64,000 nucleotides of DNA, from positions 1,240,001-1,304,000 of the forward strand of contig CM074137.1 in NCBI GenBank assembly GCA_037178625.1, in the 5' to 3' direction. Below are positions 1 through 10,942 of this stretch, piece after piece. Below the pieces are notes generated by a model. It made no database searches and was not told where the DNA came from. It saw nothing but the letters and a program-made list of their open reading frames with translations. The position numbers and the translations under genes are program-made. The stretch comes from Skeletonema tropicum. Taxonomy: Eukaryota; Bacillariophyta; Thalassiosirophyceae; Thalassiosirales; Thalassiosiraceae. How positions within the stretch are numbered: the stretch's first letter is position 1; each line of letters opens with the position of its first letter.

Positions 1-716
1 CAGGTGTATCTAGATGATGTGACGAAGCAAGATGAGAGCAGCTGCACCGGCAGATGGCGAAATGGTGACAAAAATCTCGCCTTGTTGAGTTGCGTTGCTT
101 GTTGCTTTTTTGATTCTTTGATCCTCTTTGACACCTTTTCTTTCTTTTCCGTTTCTGAAAAGAAAGAAAAGGTGTCAAAGAGGATCAAAGAATCAAAAAA
201 GCAACAAGCAACGAGAGGAATCAGTACAAACTGATCTTAGAGCCCCTAAGACATTCGAAGAGTGTGCAAACAAGTACACGACATGGCAGGCTAAGGCTAA
301 CACTAATACAATTCCAATTCTCAGAAGAAGGCTCACTGGTTCAAGAGCGAAGGTAGACATACCAAAGGTTTTATTTCTATGGTTGCTTGTGTGAAATACT
401 ATACTCCTCTATTTGACTTAGACTTATAAATAGGTTCGTGGTTGTGCAGGTTAGGCTATTGACCAGGTTAGCTGAATTCAGTAAAAGAGATGACTGTGTA
501 TTGCTATTCTAAAACAATATTATTCACGATATTACTACTATTTGTCTTCATGGTTGTTGACGACGTGGATTGCTGGCCACGAACGACTTTTGATTACATA
601 AAGAGGTCATTACATATTATTATGCCAGTACCTACTGTACCAGGCAGCTATTTTTCTTTCACTTTCAAGCAGCTGATCTGACTGTGATTACCAAGTCATC
701 CGTGTCAGAAAAAACA
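1..716. other. Gene-poor stretch with a large hairpin
   Basis: No convincing coding region. Short open frames across 4-394 run straight through a perfect inverted repeat and are not protein-like. Apart from the hairpin listed separately the stretch is AT-rich and I recognise nothing in it. Confidence 0.5.
93..213. repeat. Perfect 57-bp inverted repeat with 7-nt loop
   Basis: Positions 93-149 and 157-213 are exact reverse complements, separated by seven bases (150-156). A transcript from either strand would fold into a 57-bp perfect duplex. Perfect arms mean recent origin or strong maintenance. It could be a foldback element, a source of double-stranded small RNA, or an inversion artefact of assembly. 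Confidence 0.9.
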
Positions 717-1240
717 CTAGAAGGAAGGCACTTTGGATGATTTCGACTTTGGCTCCTTGGAAGATTTCGGCGCTTTGGAAGACTTGCCCATGATAGCAGT
801 GGCTTGGTTCTTCTTGATCTTCTGACTCTCCCTCTCCCATACGCCAATTCCAGTTCCACAGGCAACTAACGCCAACACTACAAAAGCTTGAAAATACTTT
901 GACTTTGCATTCCAATGCCCATGGCCATGGCGTAGATTTACTGCTGCTGCACTCGCATTGTCTAAACCGTCATCACTCTGAGTCTGAGTACCCAACTCAG
1001 GATCTACATTGCAAACAACCTCGACTCTTCATGTTCACCCTCATTGTTGCTGGCGGGAGGGGGAGTAAATCCAGATCCGGAGCCGGAGGTTGTGGCTGCG
1101 GAGTTAGTTGAAGTTTGAGTTCGATTAGTGGCAGCGGCGGTGGCGACGATCTCAACTTCAGCCCCAGATACGACGGAGCTGTCGTCCATGCCCATGCCGC
1201 CGATATTGCCGGCGTCGGCGTTGACGTTGAATGAGCTCAT
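717..1240 (-). CDS. Small single-pass membrane protein with pentalysine cluster
   Basis: Unknown gene. The ATG at 1240 opens a Ser/Thr/Ala-rich acidic frame that stops near 1004. A second frame carrying a clear transmembrane segment (YFQAFVVLALVACGTGIGV) ends at 717. A GT-AG removal of 1004-1038 (35 nt) joins them in frame, giving about 162 residues: a hydrophilic N-terminal half, one membrane helix near residues 112-130, and a basic tail. The tail contains lysines spaced exactly three apart, KSSKAPKSSKEPK, matching the KxxKxxKxxKxxK cluster described in diatom silaffins and other silica-associated proteins. No N-terminal signal peptide is visible, which is unlike classical silaffins. A 35-nt intron is very short, so a one-base deletion is an alternative reason for the frame change. 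The function is inferred only from the tail. Confidence 0.5.
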
Positions 1241-3386
1241 GATTGAAAACGAGTTGGAGTGCAGACAGAAGTAGTAGAAGATGCGCAAGCGCAAGGGCAA
1301 GGAAGGGCGGGTAAATGTAAATCGAGTTGACGTATACCAAAAAACGGATTTATGAGATGAACTGCTGCAGCACGCAAAGATAATATAAAAGTACTTGAGT
1401 AGAAAGATGCCGTTGCCGTTGAGTAAACCTCCCAACAATGACAAAAAACAAGAGAGGGGGCCGTCAAAAGCTGTCAGAAAGAAGAAATGCCGTCGATTCA
1501 AACACCTTTAACAAGATCAAAATTCATGTGCTTTCCGATTATTAAGGCGCCGCGGTCGCTTGATCGAGTCAGAAGTTGTACACTTCTACCTCCTTCATGA
1601 AGCGAAGGGGCTCGCTACTGTAAGTACTTAGCTTAGCATGAAACAAGCGGAATACGAGACAATGAATGTGTCTTACACACTCACGGGTTCTAAGCCTCCC
1701 GGTCTAAGTTCAAAAGTAGGAGTATCAACGTAGGAATAGTACATAACAGGTGATATGACTATCGCTACGACATTTGTTAACCCTTACTAACCAAAACAGG
1801 CAAAAATCAATATATTTTCTTGACGGGCTAACTATCGCCAAACACTTTTTCATCTCCACTCAACATCACCAAGATGAGGAGCACCGGCACCATGGTGTGT
1901 TTGCGTCCTATGGTGATATAATGTCCCATCTTGATATACTGGTGAAATTTTTTGGCAACGAACTCTACACCCATATTGTAGTTCATTAATAAAAAATTTC
2001 ACCAGTATACAATAACGTCGAATTAATTCTCGTCGACATATTTTATCGCTAGAAATTTCCCCTCGACGACACAGTCTGCCGCTGCCATATTTATCCAAAA
2101 GAGAGGCAGTAGGGTGTGCCATCACTCCGCCCTGCCCCTTCCAATCGACAAACAAACATATATTATTCGTAGGTTATGCTTATCGCCACAGTAATCACCG
2201 TATTCACCAAGAATATAAGTGATCTAGCCACACCATCATCAAAAGCCACCTGTCGCCTTGTTGCGACCTACACTCTCACCAAAGGATGCATCACAGAGGG
2301 AACGAAGCCCTGAAACTTATGCCCCAGTTATAATATGATATAGAGCGATGATTGGGGGGCATAAACCTGATAAAAAGAGTCTTATTGTCTCCTTGAAGCG
2401 ACGAGTCAATAATTACAAAAAACTCGTCTCAAATGGGCATAATAACCACCATCAATTGTTGTATACAGCCACCAACAATTCCAAAACACATCCAAAACAG
2501 AACTAACAAATCATTGCGGTAATAATATACATTGGTATTGTTTGGAGTAGTGTTTTCAATCAGATAATGTTAAATATTATTTGGTACAATAAATTACAAA
2601 AAAATGTAGGCCTCTACACCATGATTAATATGACATCTACACCTATATTGCGGCTGCTGAAGCGTGTATACCCCCCCGACATCCTCTTTCATGTTGAGAG
2701 TTGAAGAATTGTGTTTGCATTGTTGTTATGGACTGTTTATATGGTTGATTGTTGCATATTAATTATGTGAAACATCACATATCCGATCACATGTGCGCCT
2801 GGGTAATAAAAAATAGAGGGAGCACTCTTATACGTGGGGCACGACCTCGGAAGTCAATATTATGTTGCAGATGAGATATGTAAAGTAGGGGACCTTGTAG
2901 TGCAGAGTATCATTGCCAAAAGGATCATATCACAGGTGGACGAAGATGACCAATTTTCATATCGTTGATGGCGAGTACAATAACTCAACGACGGCATCTA
3001 CCTCGACAAAGGAACGCCTCCATAATATACCCAATAGTAATGGAGAGCGATATTGGTGCGTATATTGGTTATATTTGAAGCGTGTGCATTGTTGGGGCCG
3101 ACGGTAGGAGCGGCAGCTTAGGGCAGCTTCATGGTTGATGTCAAAAAGTGCAGCATTAGGTACGACTTACAGGTAGTATGTACGTTCTACGAAGATTTGA
3201 ATTCCTACGTAGGTCTTAGAACCCGTGCTTTGCGTGTTGCGCGTGGAAGGTCGGTGGTGCGTGGATTTTGTCCGCCCGCGTGCTTATTGGCGGCGATGGA
3301 GATAAGTTGTTGTTGTGGGATCCCCAAGAGAAGAGCTCTTTCTTCCACCTCATTCAATGATCTCTCAAGGTCTCAAAGAGGACATA
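1241..3386. other. Intergenic region, AT-rich, with a foldback
   Basis: About 2.1 kb without a supportable gene. The open frames here (e.g. 1850-2155, 2913-3107, 3131-3418) are short, overlap on both strands and lack domain-like composition. It contains the 19-bp foldback at 1935-2009. It ends at the left terminal repeat of the Mutator-like element. Confidence 0.5.
1935..2009. repeat. 19-bp foldback, 37-nt spacer
   Basis: Positions 1935-1953 and 1991-2009 are perfect reverse complements. The surrounding DNA is AT-rich and non-coding. It is compatible with a small MITE-like remnant. No target duplication was identified. Confidence 0.7.
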
Positions 3387-3478
3387 CCTATTATTGGCAG
3401 TTCAGGTTCAGTTATTAGGACGGAGTCCCATTATTTCCAACCCAAAGGTCCGGGTACTGGATTTCTTGCACACAAGAA
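3387..3478 (+). repeat. Left terminal inverted repeat of MULE
   Basis: 92 bp, reverse complement of 7205-7296. The inner end holds an imperfect palindrome (TTCTTG..CAAGAA type), a plausible transposase-binding site. Confidence 0.85.
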
Positions 3479-3841
3479 TGAGAATCCAACTTTCAAAAAA
3501 GCAAACGGTCACCCCAAATTCATCAAAACTCAAATAAAACAGCAACCCGAAACCACCTCGCTCGCTCAACCCATCGACAACACTGCTTGAGTTACCTATT
3601 GACCATGATAAGACGCTGCGGACCGCCGGCCGCCTCCACCTGCCCTCTCATCATCCGCAATGTATAACGTCAACACTGTACGGACATGATAAATTATGGA
3701 TATGTCAAAGAACGGAGCATGATGGGAATTATTTTCTGCTGTGAACAGAACGGACAAATACCAAAAATAACTGGTGAGAACAACTCTTTTCATGCCACCG
3801 ACTCGTATTAACTTCAACCATGCTCTAACATTTCCACTTAC

Positions 3842-4090
3842 ATGTCTCTTTTGACGAAGGATAAAGTAATTCTCTCTATTCCATCTATCATGGCTTGTGT
3901 TGAATGCCGAAGGGCCAAGGCAAGGACGAAGACGGACCTAATAAAGCATGAGTCGCTTCCACCACAACGAATTCAACGTTCGTCCCCTTTGGGACACATA
4001 GAATCACCCGGTGATACAAGTGATGTTGATGTGCAACAAGGGTTCGGTATTTTGTCAGGGAAGAAGAGGGCTCTGGTCAATCAGAAATGA
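3842..4090 (+). pseudogene. Possible remnant ORF inside MULE
   Basis: An 82-codon frame beginning with ATG. It contains a CVECRRAKAR stretch that resembles the first half of a fungal-type zinc cluster (C-x2-C-R-x-A/K-K), but the remaining cysteines are absent. It lies within the transposon, upstream of the internal duplication. It may be a captured or decayed gene piece; I assign no function. Confidence 0.25.
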
Positions 4091-4298
4091 CAACTCACTC
4101 AAGTATCAAGTGATCACTTCAAGGATGGCATTAGAAAAGAAAGGAATATCTAGGTAGCTTATCTGCACTTGTGTCAACAAGCTTCCTCAAGGCTGCTCGG
4201 GCTGCTTTTCTGTTTACTCTCTGTGCTATTTTCTTGACCTGCTCCAACGGTGTTCCATGGAGAAGAACTGACTTGAGACGAAAGGGGTGGCCATTGTT

Positions 4299-4633
4299 GA
4301 GAAGAAAGATGAGTCATCAGTAGTGGGTGTTAAAGTTTTGGCGTCTCAACCGATGCGTCGAATAAAACCAACTGCGCGTGACTCTTCATACCGACCTGCA
4401 ATGGACACTCTTGACGTTCTCGATGAATTCCGAATTACTGCACGCGAAGAATTTGGGCGGCAAAAGGTAAGAAGTCATTTTTGAAATACACATTCCTCCG
4501 ACTACAGACGTTGTCAATTATCGAGAGGAAAGATGAGTCATCAGTAGTGGGTGTTAAAGTTTCGGCGTCTCAACCGATGCGTCGGATAAAACCTACTGCG
4601 GATGACTCGTCCCACCGACCTGCAATAGACACT
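4299..4633 (+). repeat. Internal direct duplication, 2 x 111 bp
   Basis: Positions 4299-4409 and 4523-4633 are about 90% identical (shared core GATGAGTCATCAGTAGTGGG). The second copy continues into DNA resembling the transposase 3' end at about 4951-5030. This indicates rearrangement inside the transposon. Confidence 0.8.
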
Positions 4634-4888
4634 ATTTCTGTAACAGCTCTCCAAGACCTCTTCTCTCCAGAAGTAGTAGTGTCCGACGTCGGCGAAGTTT
4701 TGAGGTGCAGCCTTCTTTGTTGTCGAACTTAGTCATGCAGCTCCAAAGGTCGCAGCCACTTGCAATAAAATAGTTGATGGTTGCTTGCTGTACCAAGTAT
4801 TGACGCACGCTAGTGGACCGAAGTCATATCATGTGCATCCCATTTCGCCGACGCACCAAAAGTGGACAGCAACACCGTAATTACAACA

Positions 4889-6868
4889 CTAACTTGAAAA
4901 TTTACTATTCTTAGCAACTTTTACCCTTGGTGGCCCATTGTACTCTCTAGAAGTAACAGCTTTCCAAGACCTCTTCTTTCCAGCCGTAGTGGGTTCCGTC
5001 GTCGGCGAAGTTGAAGAGTCTTGAGATGCGGCTTCCTTTGCAGCTATTTTCTTGTGCATGTCAGCAATGCACGACTTCATCATGCGCTCAAACTCTGGTG
5101 CCATTTCAGGGCATTGTTTGAGGAGATCACATGCTTCATTAAAGACTGGCTTCAATGCGACCTGTACATCTCTAGTAGAATCGACTTCTTGCAAAGAAAG
5201 GGTATCTTGTTGGTTCAATTCATCCATGATGGCTTCAAAGTTACCATCGCTTGAGGCACGAAGCACATCAATTTCACCAAGAATGTAATCATCATCAACA
5301 GAGGCTTCCAATTCTTGAGACCCAGATGGGAGATGAGTTTCTGACAACAACATATCAAATCTGTCAGACCTGTAATGTTGCAAGAGAGAGGGCAGTGAAG
5401 CTTTCGGATAGTTCTTGATCCGTTCAACAGCAGGCAAGGGTTCAACGGGTGGCTTGATCGGCATTGACGAAGGAATGACATGGCAAAACTGCGGCCCCTT
5501 AGCATCATTCTTGGCAAGATGATGAAAAAGTTTCGGCATCTCTTTTTCTTCAGGACATTCTGGACACCTATATCCCCAATACATGTAATTTGTCCACCAT
5601 CTTACACTGACACTATGATGTCCAAATCCTTCGAACTTTGTACCATTTGCGTCGCAAACTGCATTTGCCGATGCATTCATATGTGGGCAGGGAAATCCAG
5701 CTCGCTGAAAGTGATAACAATCACAGCTACTGCAGGTTTCATTCAAATCAACAGTATATGCTCTGCTGAAACGTGGACAATATGCACCTCCAATGTCATC
5801 CTCTTCTTCGCTACCCTTGCCATTTGTGTCCTCTGATGAAATTGTGGCATCATCATCCTCGGCGGACGACCAATCATCAATATAGCGATAGACAAAGGAA
5901 TGGTCACAATTTTCCCCCACATACACAACCTGAAACCGACTTCTGCCAACACGGCGAACTTTGTAAAGTTGCGCTCTCTTATGTGATTGGACCATCAACC
6001 CCTCCGCGTAAGTCAGTAAATGCGGGCCAGTCGGAAGATTTGACCAAGAAGACTTGTCTCTATTCCGGAAGTCTCTGCCCACTATTTGATCCAATTCTGC
6101 CCGCTTTGCACGATCTTGAATGGACATAGCCTTGGCAGCTGTGTTCATCGCATGAGTTGCTTTTACGGCTGCAGCATGAGACTTGAGACCATGGTTTGTC
6201 CCTTCATGAGCAGAAGTTGTGGCAACACATAGATTGAAGACTTCACTCCTGGGATAGAACAGGTAGAGATCCTCATTTGGGAATACATATCCCTTGATGA
6301 AAGCAATTTCTCTAGCAATAAGATCCTTCCTGTTTCCAGCCATCTTCAGAGCATGTTTGCTAGTGAGGCATGAAATTAGTAAATGCTTGCTGATGTCGTA
6401 CTCCTCTTGAGTGTGGCAATAACCCGGCCGTGTCCAAGAGTACATCCAGCTATGGATTTGTCGCACAAATGTCATCCATGCTGGGTTTCGTGATGTATCC
6501 CAGTTAGTAGTACCCACATGCCTATTCCAACCATTTCCGAACATATGAAAGGAACATCCGCCAATTCTAGCGTGTGGGCATAACAATTTGATCGCGATTC
6601 GAAGCTCCGCATTCTGTTGTGGATCTCCATCGCAGATTAAGAAGCGAACTCTTGCTAAGACATGTGCGGGCAATATTTTCCTCAAGCCTTCCTGAAACAC
6701 ATACCGAAAGGATGCTCGTCGTTGGTCAGGCAACCACACACGGCAGAAAACAACCTGCTTGTCGACACTTGTGCGGCATGAGAAGGTCAACAAGTGGAAC
6801 CCATTCTTGTTTGTATGGCTCGTCACATCGAAAGTGACAACCTCAGGACATAGAAAGAAGTAGCGCAA
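4889..6868 (-). CDS. MULE-type transposase with DDE core and SWIM zinc finger
   Basis: This 659-residue frame shows the MULE catalytic arrangement. The first Asp is D14 in FDVTSHTN. The second is D80 in CDGD, followed by a C..H motif (GCSFHMFGN). The Glu is E221 in SAHEGTNHGLK. A SWIM-type zinc finger follows at C381-x-C383...C393-x-H395, as in FAR1/Mutator proteins. An acidic stretch (about 335-357) separates them. The enzyme would cut and join the flanking TIRs in the nucleus. The first catalytic Asp lies only 14 residues from the ATG, so the usual N-terminal DNA-binding region is missing from this frame. It may lie in an upstream exon (a TTGCAG acceptor-like site sits just before the start, near 6880) or be lost, making the element non-autonomous. 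It is the only long gene inside the element. Confidence 0.85.
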   Translation of the reverse strand: MRYFFLCPEVVTFDVTSHTNKNGFHLLTFSCRTSVDKQVVFCRVWLPDQRRASFRYVFQEGLRKILPAHVLARVRFLICDGDPQQNAELRIAIKLLCPHARIGGCSFHMFGNGWNRHVGTTNWDTSRNPAWMTFVRQIHSWMYSWTRPGYCHTQEEYDISKHLLISCLTSKHALKMAGNRKDLIAREIAFIKGYVFPNEDLYLFYPRSEVFNLCVATTSAHEGTNHGLKSHAAAVKATHAMNTAAKAMSIQDRAKRAELDQIVGRDFRNRDKSSWSNLPTGPHLLTYAEGLMVQSHKRAQLYKVRRVGRSRFQVVYVGENCDHSFVYRYIDDWSSAEDDDATISSEDTNGKGSEEEDDIGGAYCPRFSRAYTVDLNETCSSCDCYHFQRAGFPCPHMNASANAVCDANGTKFEGFGHHSVSVRWWTNYMYWGYRCPECPEEKEMPKLFHHLAKNDAKGPQFCHVIPSSMPIKPPVEPLPAVERIKNYPKASLPSLLQHYRSDRFDMLLSETHLPSGSQELEASVDDDYILGEIDVLRASSDGNFEAIMDELNQQDTLSLQEVDSTRDVQVALKPVFNEACDLLKQCPEMAPEFERMMKSCIADMHKKIAAKEAASQDSSTSPTTEPTTAGKKRSWKAVTSREYNGPPRVKVAKNSKFSS

Positions 6869-7204
6869 AACTGCAATAGTCCCTCGGTAAACTTTATATT
6901 TATATCTTTCTTATTAGGACCGACACTGTACGCATCTGACTTAGACTGAATATAGTTCTCTGTGAGAGCAACGCTCCACATAGAACATCGTATCGCTCCG
7001 CTCGGCTCATCTTCCCCATGGAGATGCTCCGCTCGCTGCGCTCGCTTCGCATAGGAGACGGCCCTTCCATTGTCAAGGTGACATTCATTGTGCGGTGGTA
7101 GGTAGGTGGTAGGTGTAGTGGGTGTGGGAGGTATGCGGTGAGGTCGTGGAAGTGAACCTAAGTGAACTCACCGTTGGCTTGGAGCGGATTTGAAATAGAG
7201 GAGG

Positions 7205-7296
7205 TTCTTGTGTACAAGAAATCCAGTACCCGGACCTTTGGGTTGGAAATAATGGGACTCCGTCCTAATAACTGAACCTGAACTGCCAATAATAGG
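7205..7296 (-). repeat. Right terminal inverted repeat of MULE
   Basis: 92 bp, reverse complement of 3387-3478. Immediately outside, the sequence changes to GC-rich low-complexity DNA. Confidence 0.85.
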
Positions 7297-8157
7297 AACT
7301 AGCCTCGCTGGCGCTCGTGCTAGCCCGCTGCGCGGGTTAAAGCACCAAAATAGAGGAGAAAGACGTACAAAACTCTAGTTGCCTACACTTTTATTTACCT
7401 CTCTTACCCCGTGAGAAAAAACCGCGAAGCGGGCTTTTTCGAAACGCCCCGGGCGAGCTTGTGGACACCTCCATCAGCAAAAATTAGTCAAGCCAATCAA
7501 AGAAAGAGTCGATCGAAAATGCCCGTGAAGGCCAAAGGACACGCCAAAGGGCCCGGACAGAACGACAGAACGACAGAACGACAGAACGACCGACCGACCG
7601 ACAGAACGACAGAACGAACGACTTAGCTCCTCTCATTATTTAGATGGTTTGCTTCCGTTTACATACTTATTTCACTGGCTTCCATTGTTCACATTTGAAT
7701 TAGTATTCTTCAACTGGAGTTGGAATGATGTGCTGCCACTCTGTACGTAAACAGAGTGGACGGAAAGAAATGAGATGAAAAGCTCATATATCCCTGGTCC
7801 CAGATTCAGCGTGTGAAGCATAAGTATGCCAGAGACAACTCCTGAACATTGTCCAAGAAACTCGCTACATACTCCCTCGAAGGATCAATGGGTAGAAAAG
7901 TTGATGAACAAAAAGGGATTGAAAATTCAAGTGAGTTGTTTCACTTTCACCTGAAATATACATGTTCCACTGCCCAGGTTTGCTTGGAACGGGTGCACAA
8001 TGTGTTTTGAATTATTCCTAATTATTAAACACATACATCGTCATTACACCATAAGAGCGTGCGCAGTAATACTTTCAGATGATGTGAAAAGAGAATTATT
8101 AGCTCTCTCCCTAAGATAAGTATATATACAACATCCTTTTCCCAATTTGTGATACGG
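7297..8157. other. Intergenic, low-complexity
   Basis: GC-rich low-complexity DNA (7300-7340, including a CCCGCTGCGCGGG hairpin), then a GACAGAAC/GACC microsatellite at about 7558-7622, then AT-rich sequence without a supportable gene. Confidence 0.5.
7558..7622. repeat. CGACAGAA / CGAC microsatellite
   Basis: Tandem 8-mer CGACAGAA units interrupted by CGAC tetramers. The overlapping open frame translates only to repeats (TTERQNDRPTD) and is not treated as a gene. Confidence 0.8.
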
Positions 8158-8645
8158 CTAGTCATACCGAGATGCAGCGTAATCTCCACCACTTTTTGAG
8201 CTAACAGTACCAAGTTGATACCCGTCATCTTCCAACTCTTCTCTCTCATCGGTTGAGGTTCTCATAATTCCAAATAATGATATCCCGAACGTAGCAATGA
8301 ACATACCCATGGCGCCGAACGCATTTGACTTGGCCGCGCTAATATCGTCTAATCCAGTGATGAAAAATGGTTGTGTTTGTAACAATACTCCTACAAATAG
8401 CTGCAAAGTGGAGTTGGAGAGAGGGAGGTATGCAATTGTTGAGAATATGTGAAAAAATGACAATTATTCCACCCAACGCCAAGTCTCAATGCGCCGCCAC
8501 ATTCAAAAGAGCAGACGGCTCCATTTACGCCTAAGCACGTTTCCCCCTCGCTCCCAGCTTGAGTTATGCAACTTACTGTGAAAATAATTCCTGTAAATGA
8601 ATACATGGCACATACGCGCGACGTTGTCCCTATATCTGAGCACAT
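8158..8645 (-). CDS. Small multi-pass membrane protein, spliced, 5' end uncertain
   Basis: Unrecognised protein. Exon 2 (8158-8400) and exon 1 (8478-8645 or further upstream) are joined by a 77-nt GT-AG intron (8401-8477) in phase 0. The resulting protein has three hydrophobic segments: CAMYSFTGIIFTVSCI in exon 1, LFVGVLLQTQPFFITGL at the junction, and GAMGMFIATFGISLFGIM. An acidic/Ser-rich cytoplasmic-type tail ends the protein. The Cys-containing loop (GETCLG..CSFECGG) between helices 1 and 2 resembles tetraspan-like small membrane proteins, but no family is named. The first in-frame ATG is at 8645. The frame stays open to about 8690 behind a TTTTAG acceptor-like site, so another 5' exon is likely. 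Confidence 0.5.
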
Positions 8646-9322
8646 GTTATTGTTTCTTGCGTCTAAAATAAATTTTTTACCATTCAATTCTATAAATCAA
8701 TCGCGATGAGGAGAAGCGTAATGAGGCCTACTTATTGTTACTTCTTAAGGGAGAGATAGGTTATGAAGAACAATGATGGATGTGTAAATGAAGAGTGGAT
8801 GCCAGGCAATGCTAGCACGCTGAGAACGCAAGGCTGGGTTTATTTGTGGTGTGTTTTTGTCTTGTGGAGCATTGGTTTTTCGTTGGCTTGGGCGGTGCAG
8901 CTTCGCTTCGTGCGCGGCTTCTCTTTCGTTTTCTCTCACTTCCGTTGAACTCCACTTTGCGAGAAAAATCCTGTTGTACCTCTGGTATTATAGAGACTCC
9001 ATCCGAGTAAATACTGTTAGACAACGTTATCCAATCTATATAGGAATAAGTATTACTTGATTTATCGGAAAAGGTGGCACCTCACAGAGAAAATGGCCAC
9101 GTCACACAACACGGGTTCGACAGTCCTTCAATCTCAATCTTCAATCAACACAACTTTCCGGGCTCATTCGCTCGGCTACATCACTACCTATCACTACTTA
9201 CATGTAGCTTATATACATGTTCATGTTGCATGATGACCTATGTTGACACCTTCTTGAGCTGAGCTAAGTAAGGCTAAGTAGCAGCACTGAAGCAAAGGGA
9301 ATACCATCACAACTATCGCACG
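8646..9322. other. Intergenic
   Basis: Open frames on both strands (8745-9060) overlap and look non-coding. This probably holds the 5' exon or promoter of the minus-strand membrane protein and the promoter of the Nudix gene at 9323. Confidence 0.4.
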
Positions 9323-10680
9323 ATGAATAAAGTCGGATCTGCTGTTGTTCCATACTATCAGCGCCTTGTCCGCTCATCTGCAGCAGCTACAGCAAAACTC
9401 GCACCTAATTCAATCCATACAAAATTCTTAGATCGAAAATTCTCGTTTGCAACAAATAATAATGATGACAGCCATAGTCACGAGACAGCACCATCCTCAT
9501 CTAACTCAACTGCAGATAGAAAACGCGGCAGAAGAGTCTGGAGCGCCATTCAAGACACAGACGATGAATGGGTAAACATATTAAACAGTAAGAATGATTC
9601 CATTGCCTACCTGACTGCAGATGGCACATCATCGGCTGTAGAAATCAAGCACTGGCAGAATGCGGTAGATGATGGGGATGATCGACGTTTAGTGAATGAA
9701 TCGTTGTCGAGAATATGTGAGCAGGTTCGTATATACATTGCTGTTTTTGATCCATGTATTCATTCATATGTCACATCATGTGTGTAGCGCTTATCTAAAA
9801 ATACATCACACGTGCAATTACATATTAGCAGGAACGAGAGGGAGGTCGAATGAAACAAAGCCAATTAGGAGTCCTAAGAGAAGATCCTCATGAGGATATG
9901 CGACTGCTAATGGAGAATTTCACCGTGTCATCGCTAGCATCTGCAGTGAGGGATAGAGAAGATACATTACAACATTGTGCAACACTCCTTTCACAAAATC
10001 GTATTGAGGAGCTAACCAAAATTCTTAATCCATACGAGAGGCAGTTTATTTTATCACGTAGAAGGAGCAAAGAAAAGGTATTAGATTTCCGAGGAGGATT
10101 CAACAACCAGAACGTGGAATTGCTGAGGAAGGGCTTGAATCGTATGCCTCGAACTGTATCAACTGCCTATTCGAAGAGGGCAGGTGTGGTCCTGCCTCTG
10201 TGTAATGTTGATGGAATTCCCTGTATTTTATTTGAAAAAAGAAGTCGGCGATTAAGAGCTCATCCCGATGAAGTGTGTTTGCCTGGTGGTATGGTAAGCG
10301 AGGGTGGAGACAAAACTATAATTCAGACGTGCCTTCGTGAGATGGAAGAAGAAATTGGAGTTGGTTCAGAGAGTGCCACGGTGTTGGGTATTCTACGATG
10401 TAATTGGGGAGAGGTTCATCATTTGGTTGGTGTTGCTGTGACACCAGTTGTTTGCTATCTAGGCGATCTTGACAAATTCCAACTGCACCCTAACCCAGAT
10501 GAATGCGCAGAGTGCTTTACAGTGCCATTAGAATTGTTCCTTGATCGGGAACATTGGGTGCATAAGCAGCATTATGCACCATTCTTTACAGGTGGTCCTC
10601 ATATAATTTGGGGGTTGACAGGATACATCATTCATCGCCTTGTAATGGATTTGATGGAGCAATACAAAGTAATGTTTTGA
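9323..10680 (+). CDS. Nudix hydrolase, CoA diphosphatase-like (NUDT7/8 type)
   Basis: Two exons, 9323-9724 and 9832-10680, with a 107-nt phase-0 intron (CAG|GTTCGT ... TTAGCAG|GAA). They give 416 residues. The catalytic region reads KRSRRLRAHPDEVCLPGG followed by LREMEEEIG. This fits the R/KRS...PGG signature that precedes the Nudix helix in CoA pyrophosphatases; as in that subgroup the first Nudix Glu is an Asp (GGD). The family splits CoA or acyl-CoA into 3',5'-ADP and phosphopantetheine. The N-terminal 60 residues are rich in Ser, Ala and basic residues and poor in acids, compatible with a mitochondrial presequence, as in NUDT8. The region between presequence and Nudix domain is unassigned. 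Substrate and location are inferences from the family. Confidence 0.85.
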
Positions 10681-10942
10681 CAAGGACCGACAAACAAGCC
10701 CCAAGCCCAAGACAAACACATAATTTTTATCCAAATATTAATTTAGTAGCCACAAGTAAATACTAAGCGTGTTGCGTTGGCCAAGAAAAGTGATTGAAAC
10801 CATTTCGTAATAGCTAGGCGAATGATCTAATCCTACAATACCCCCATTTTCAAACCAAAGGAACGCGGTGAGGAGACGTCCTCACACGATTTAGTTGTTC
10901 CGCTTCATGTATATTGTCTTTTGCATCATGTCTGTTTCAGAT

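Larger units (their letters stand above)
3387..7296. mobile_element. Mutator-like (MULE) DNA transposon with 92-bp TIRs
   Basis: Positions 3387-3478 and 7205-7296 are inverted copies of each other, 92 bp long and nearly identical (one difference noticed). They bracket a minus-strand MULE-type transposase, so the 3.9-kb unit is a non-LTR-free DNA element of the Mutator superfamily. The outer end reads CCTATTATTGGCAG. I could not find the 9-bp direct target duplication expected of the family at these borders, so the ends may have decayed or the insertion may be old. The near-identical TIRs argue for recent activity. Besides the transposase, the element contains an internal duplication (4299-4633) and a partial copy of the transposase 3' end (about 4636-4715 resembles 4951-5030). 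Confidence 0.85.

Noticed and set aside
7411..7626. 71-residue ORF over the GACAGAAC microsatellite
   Set aside because: Protein is a translation of the simple repeat; no independent support.
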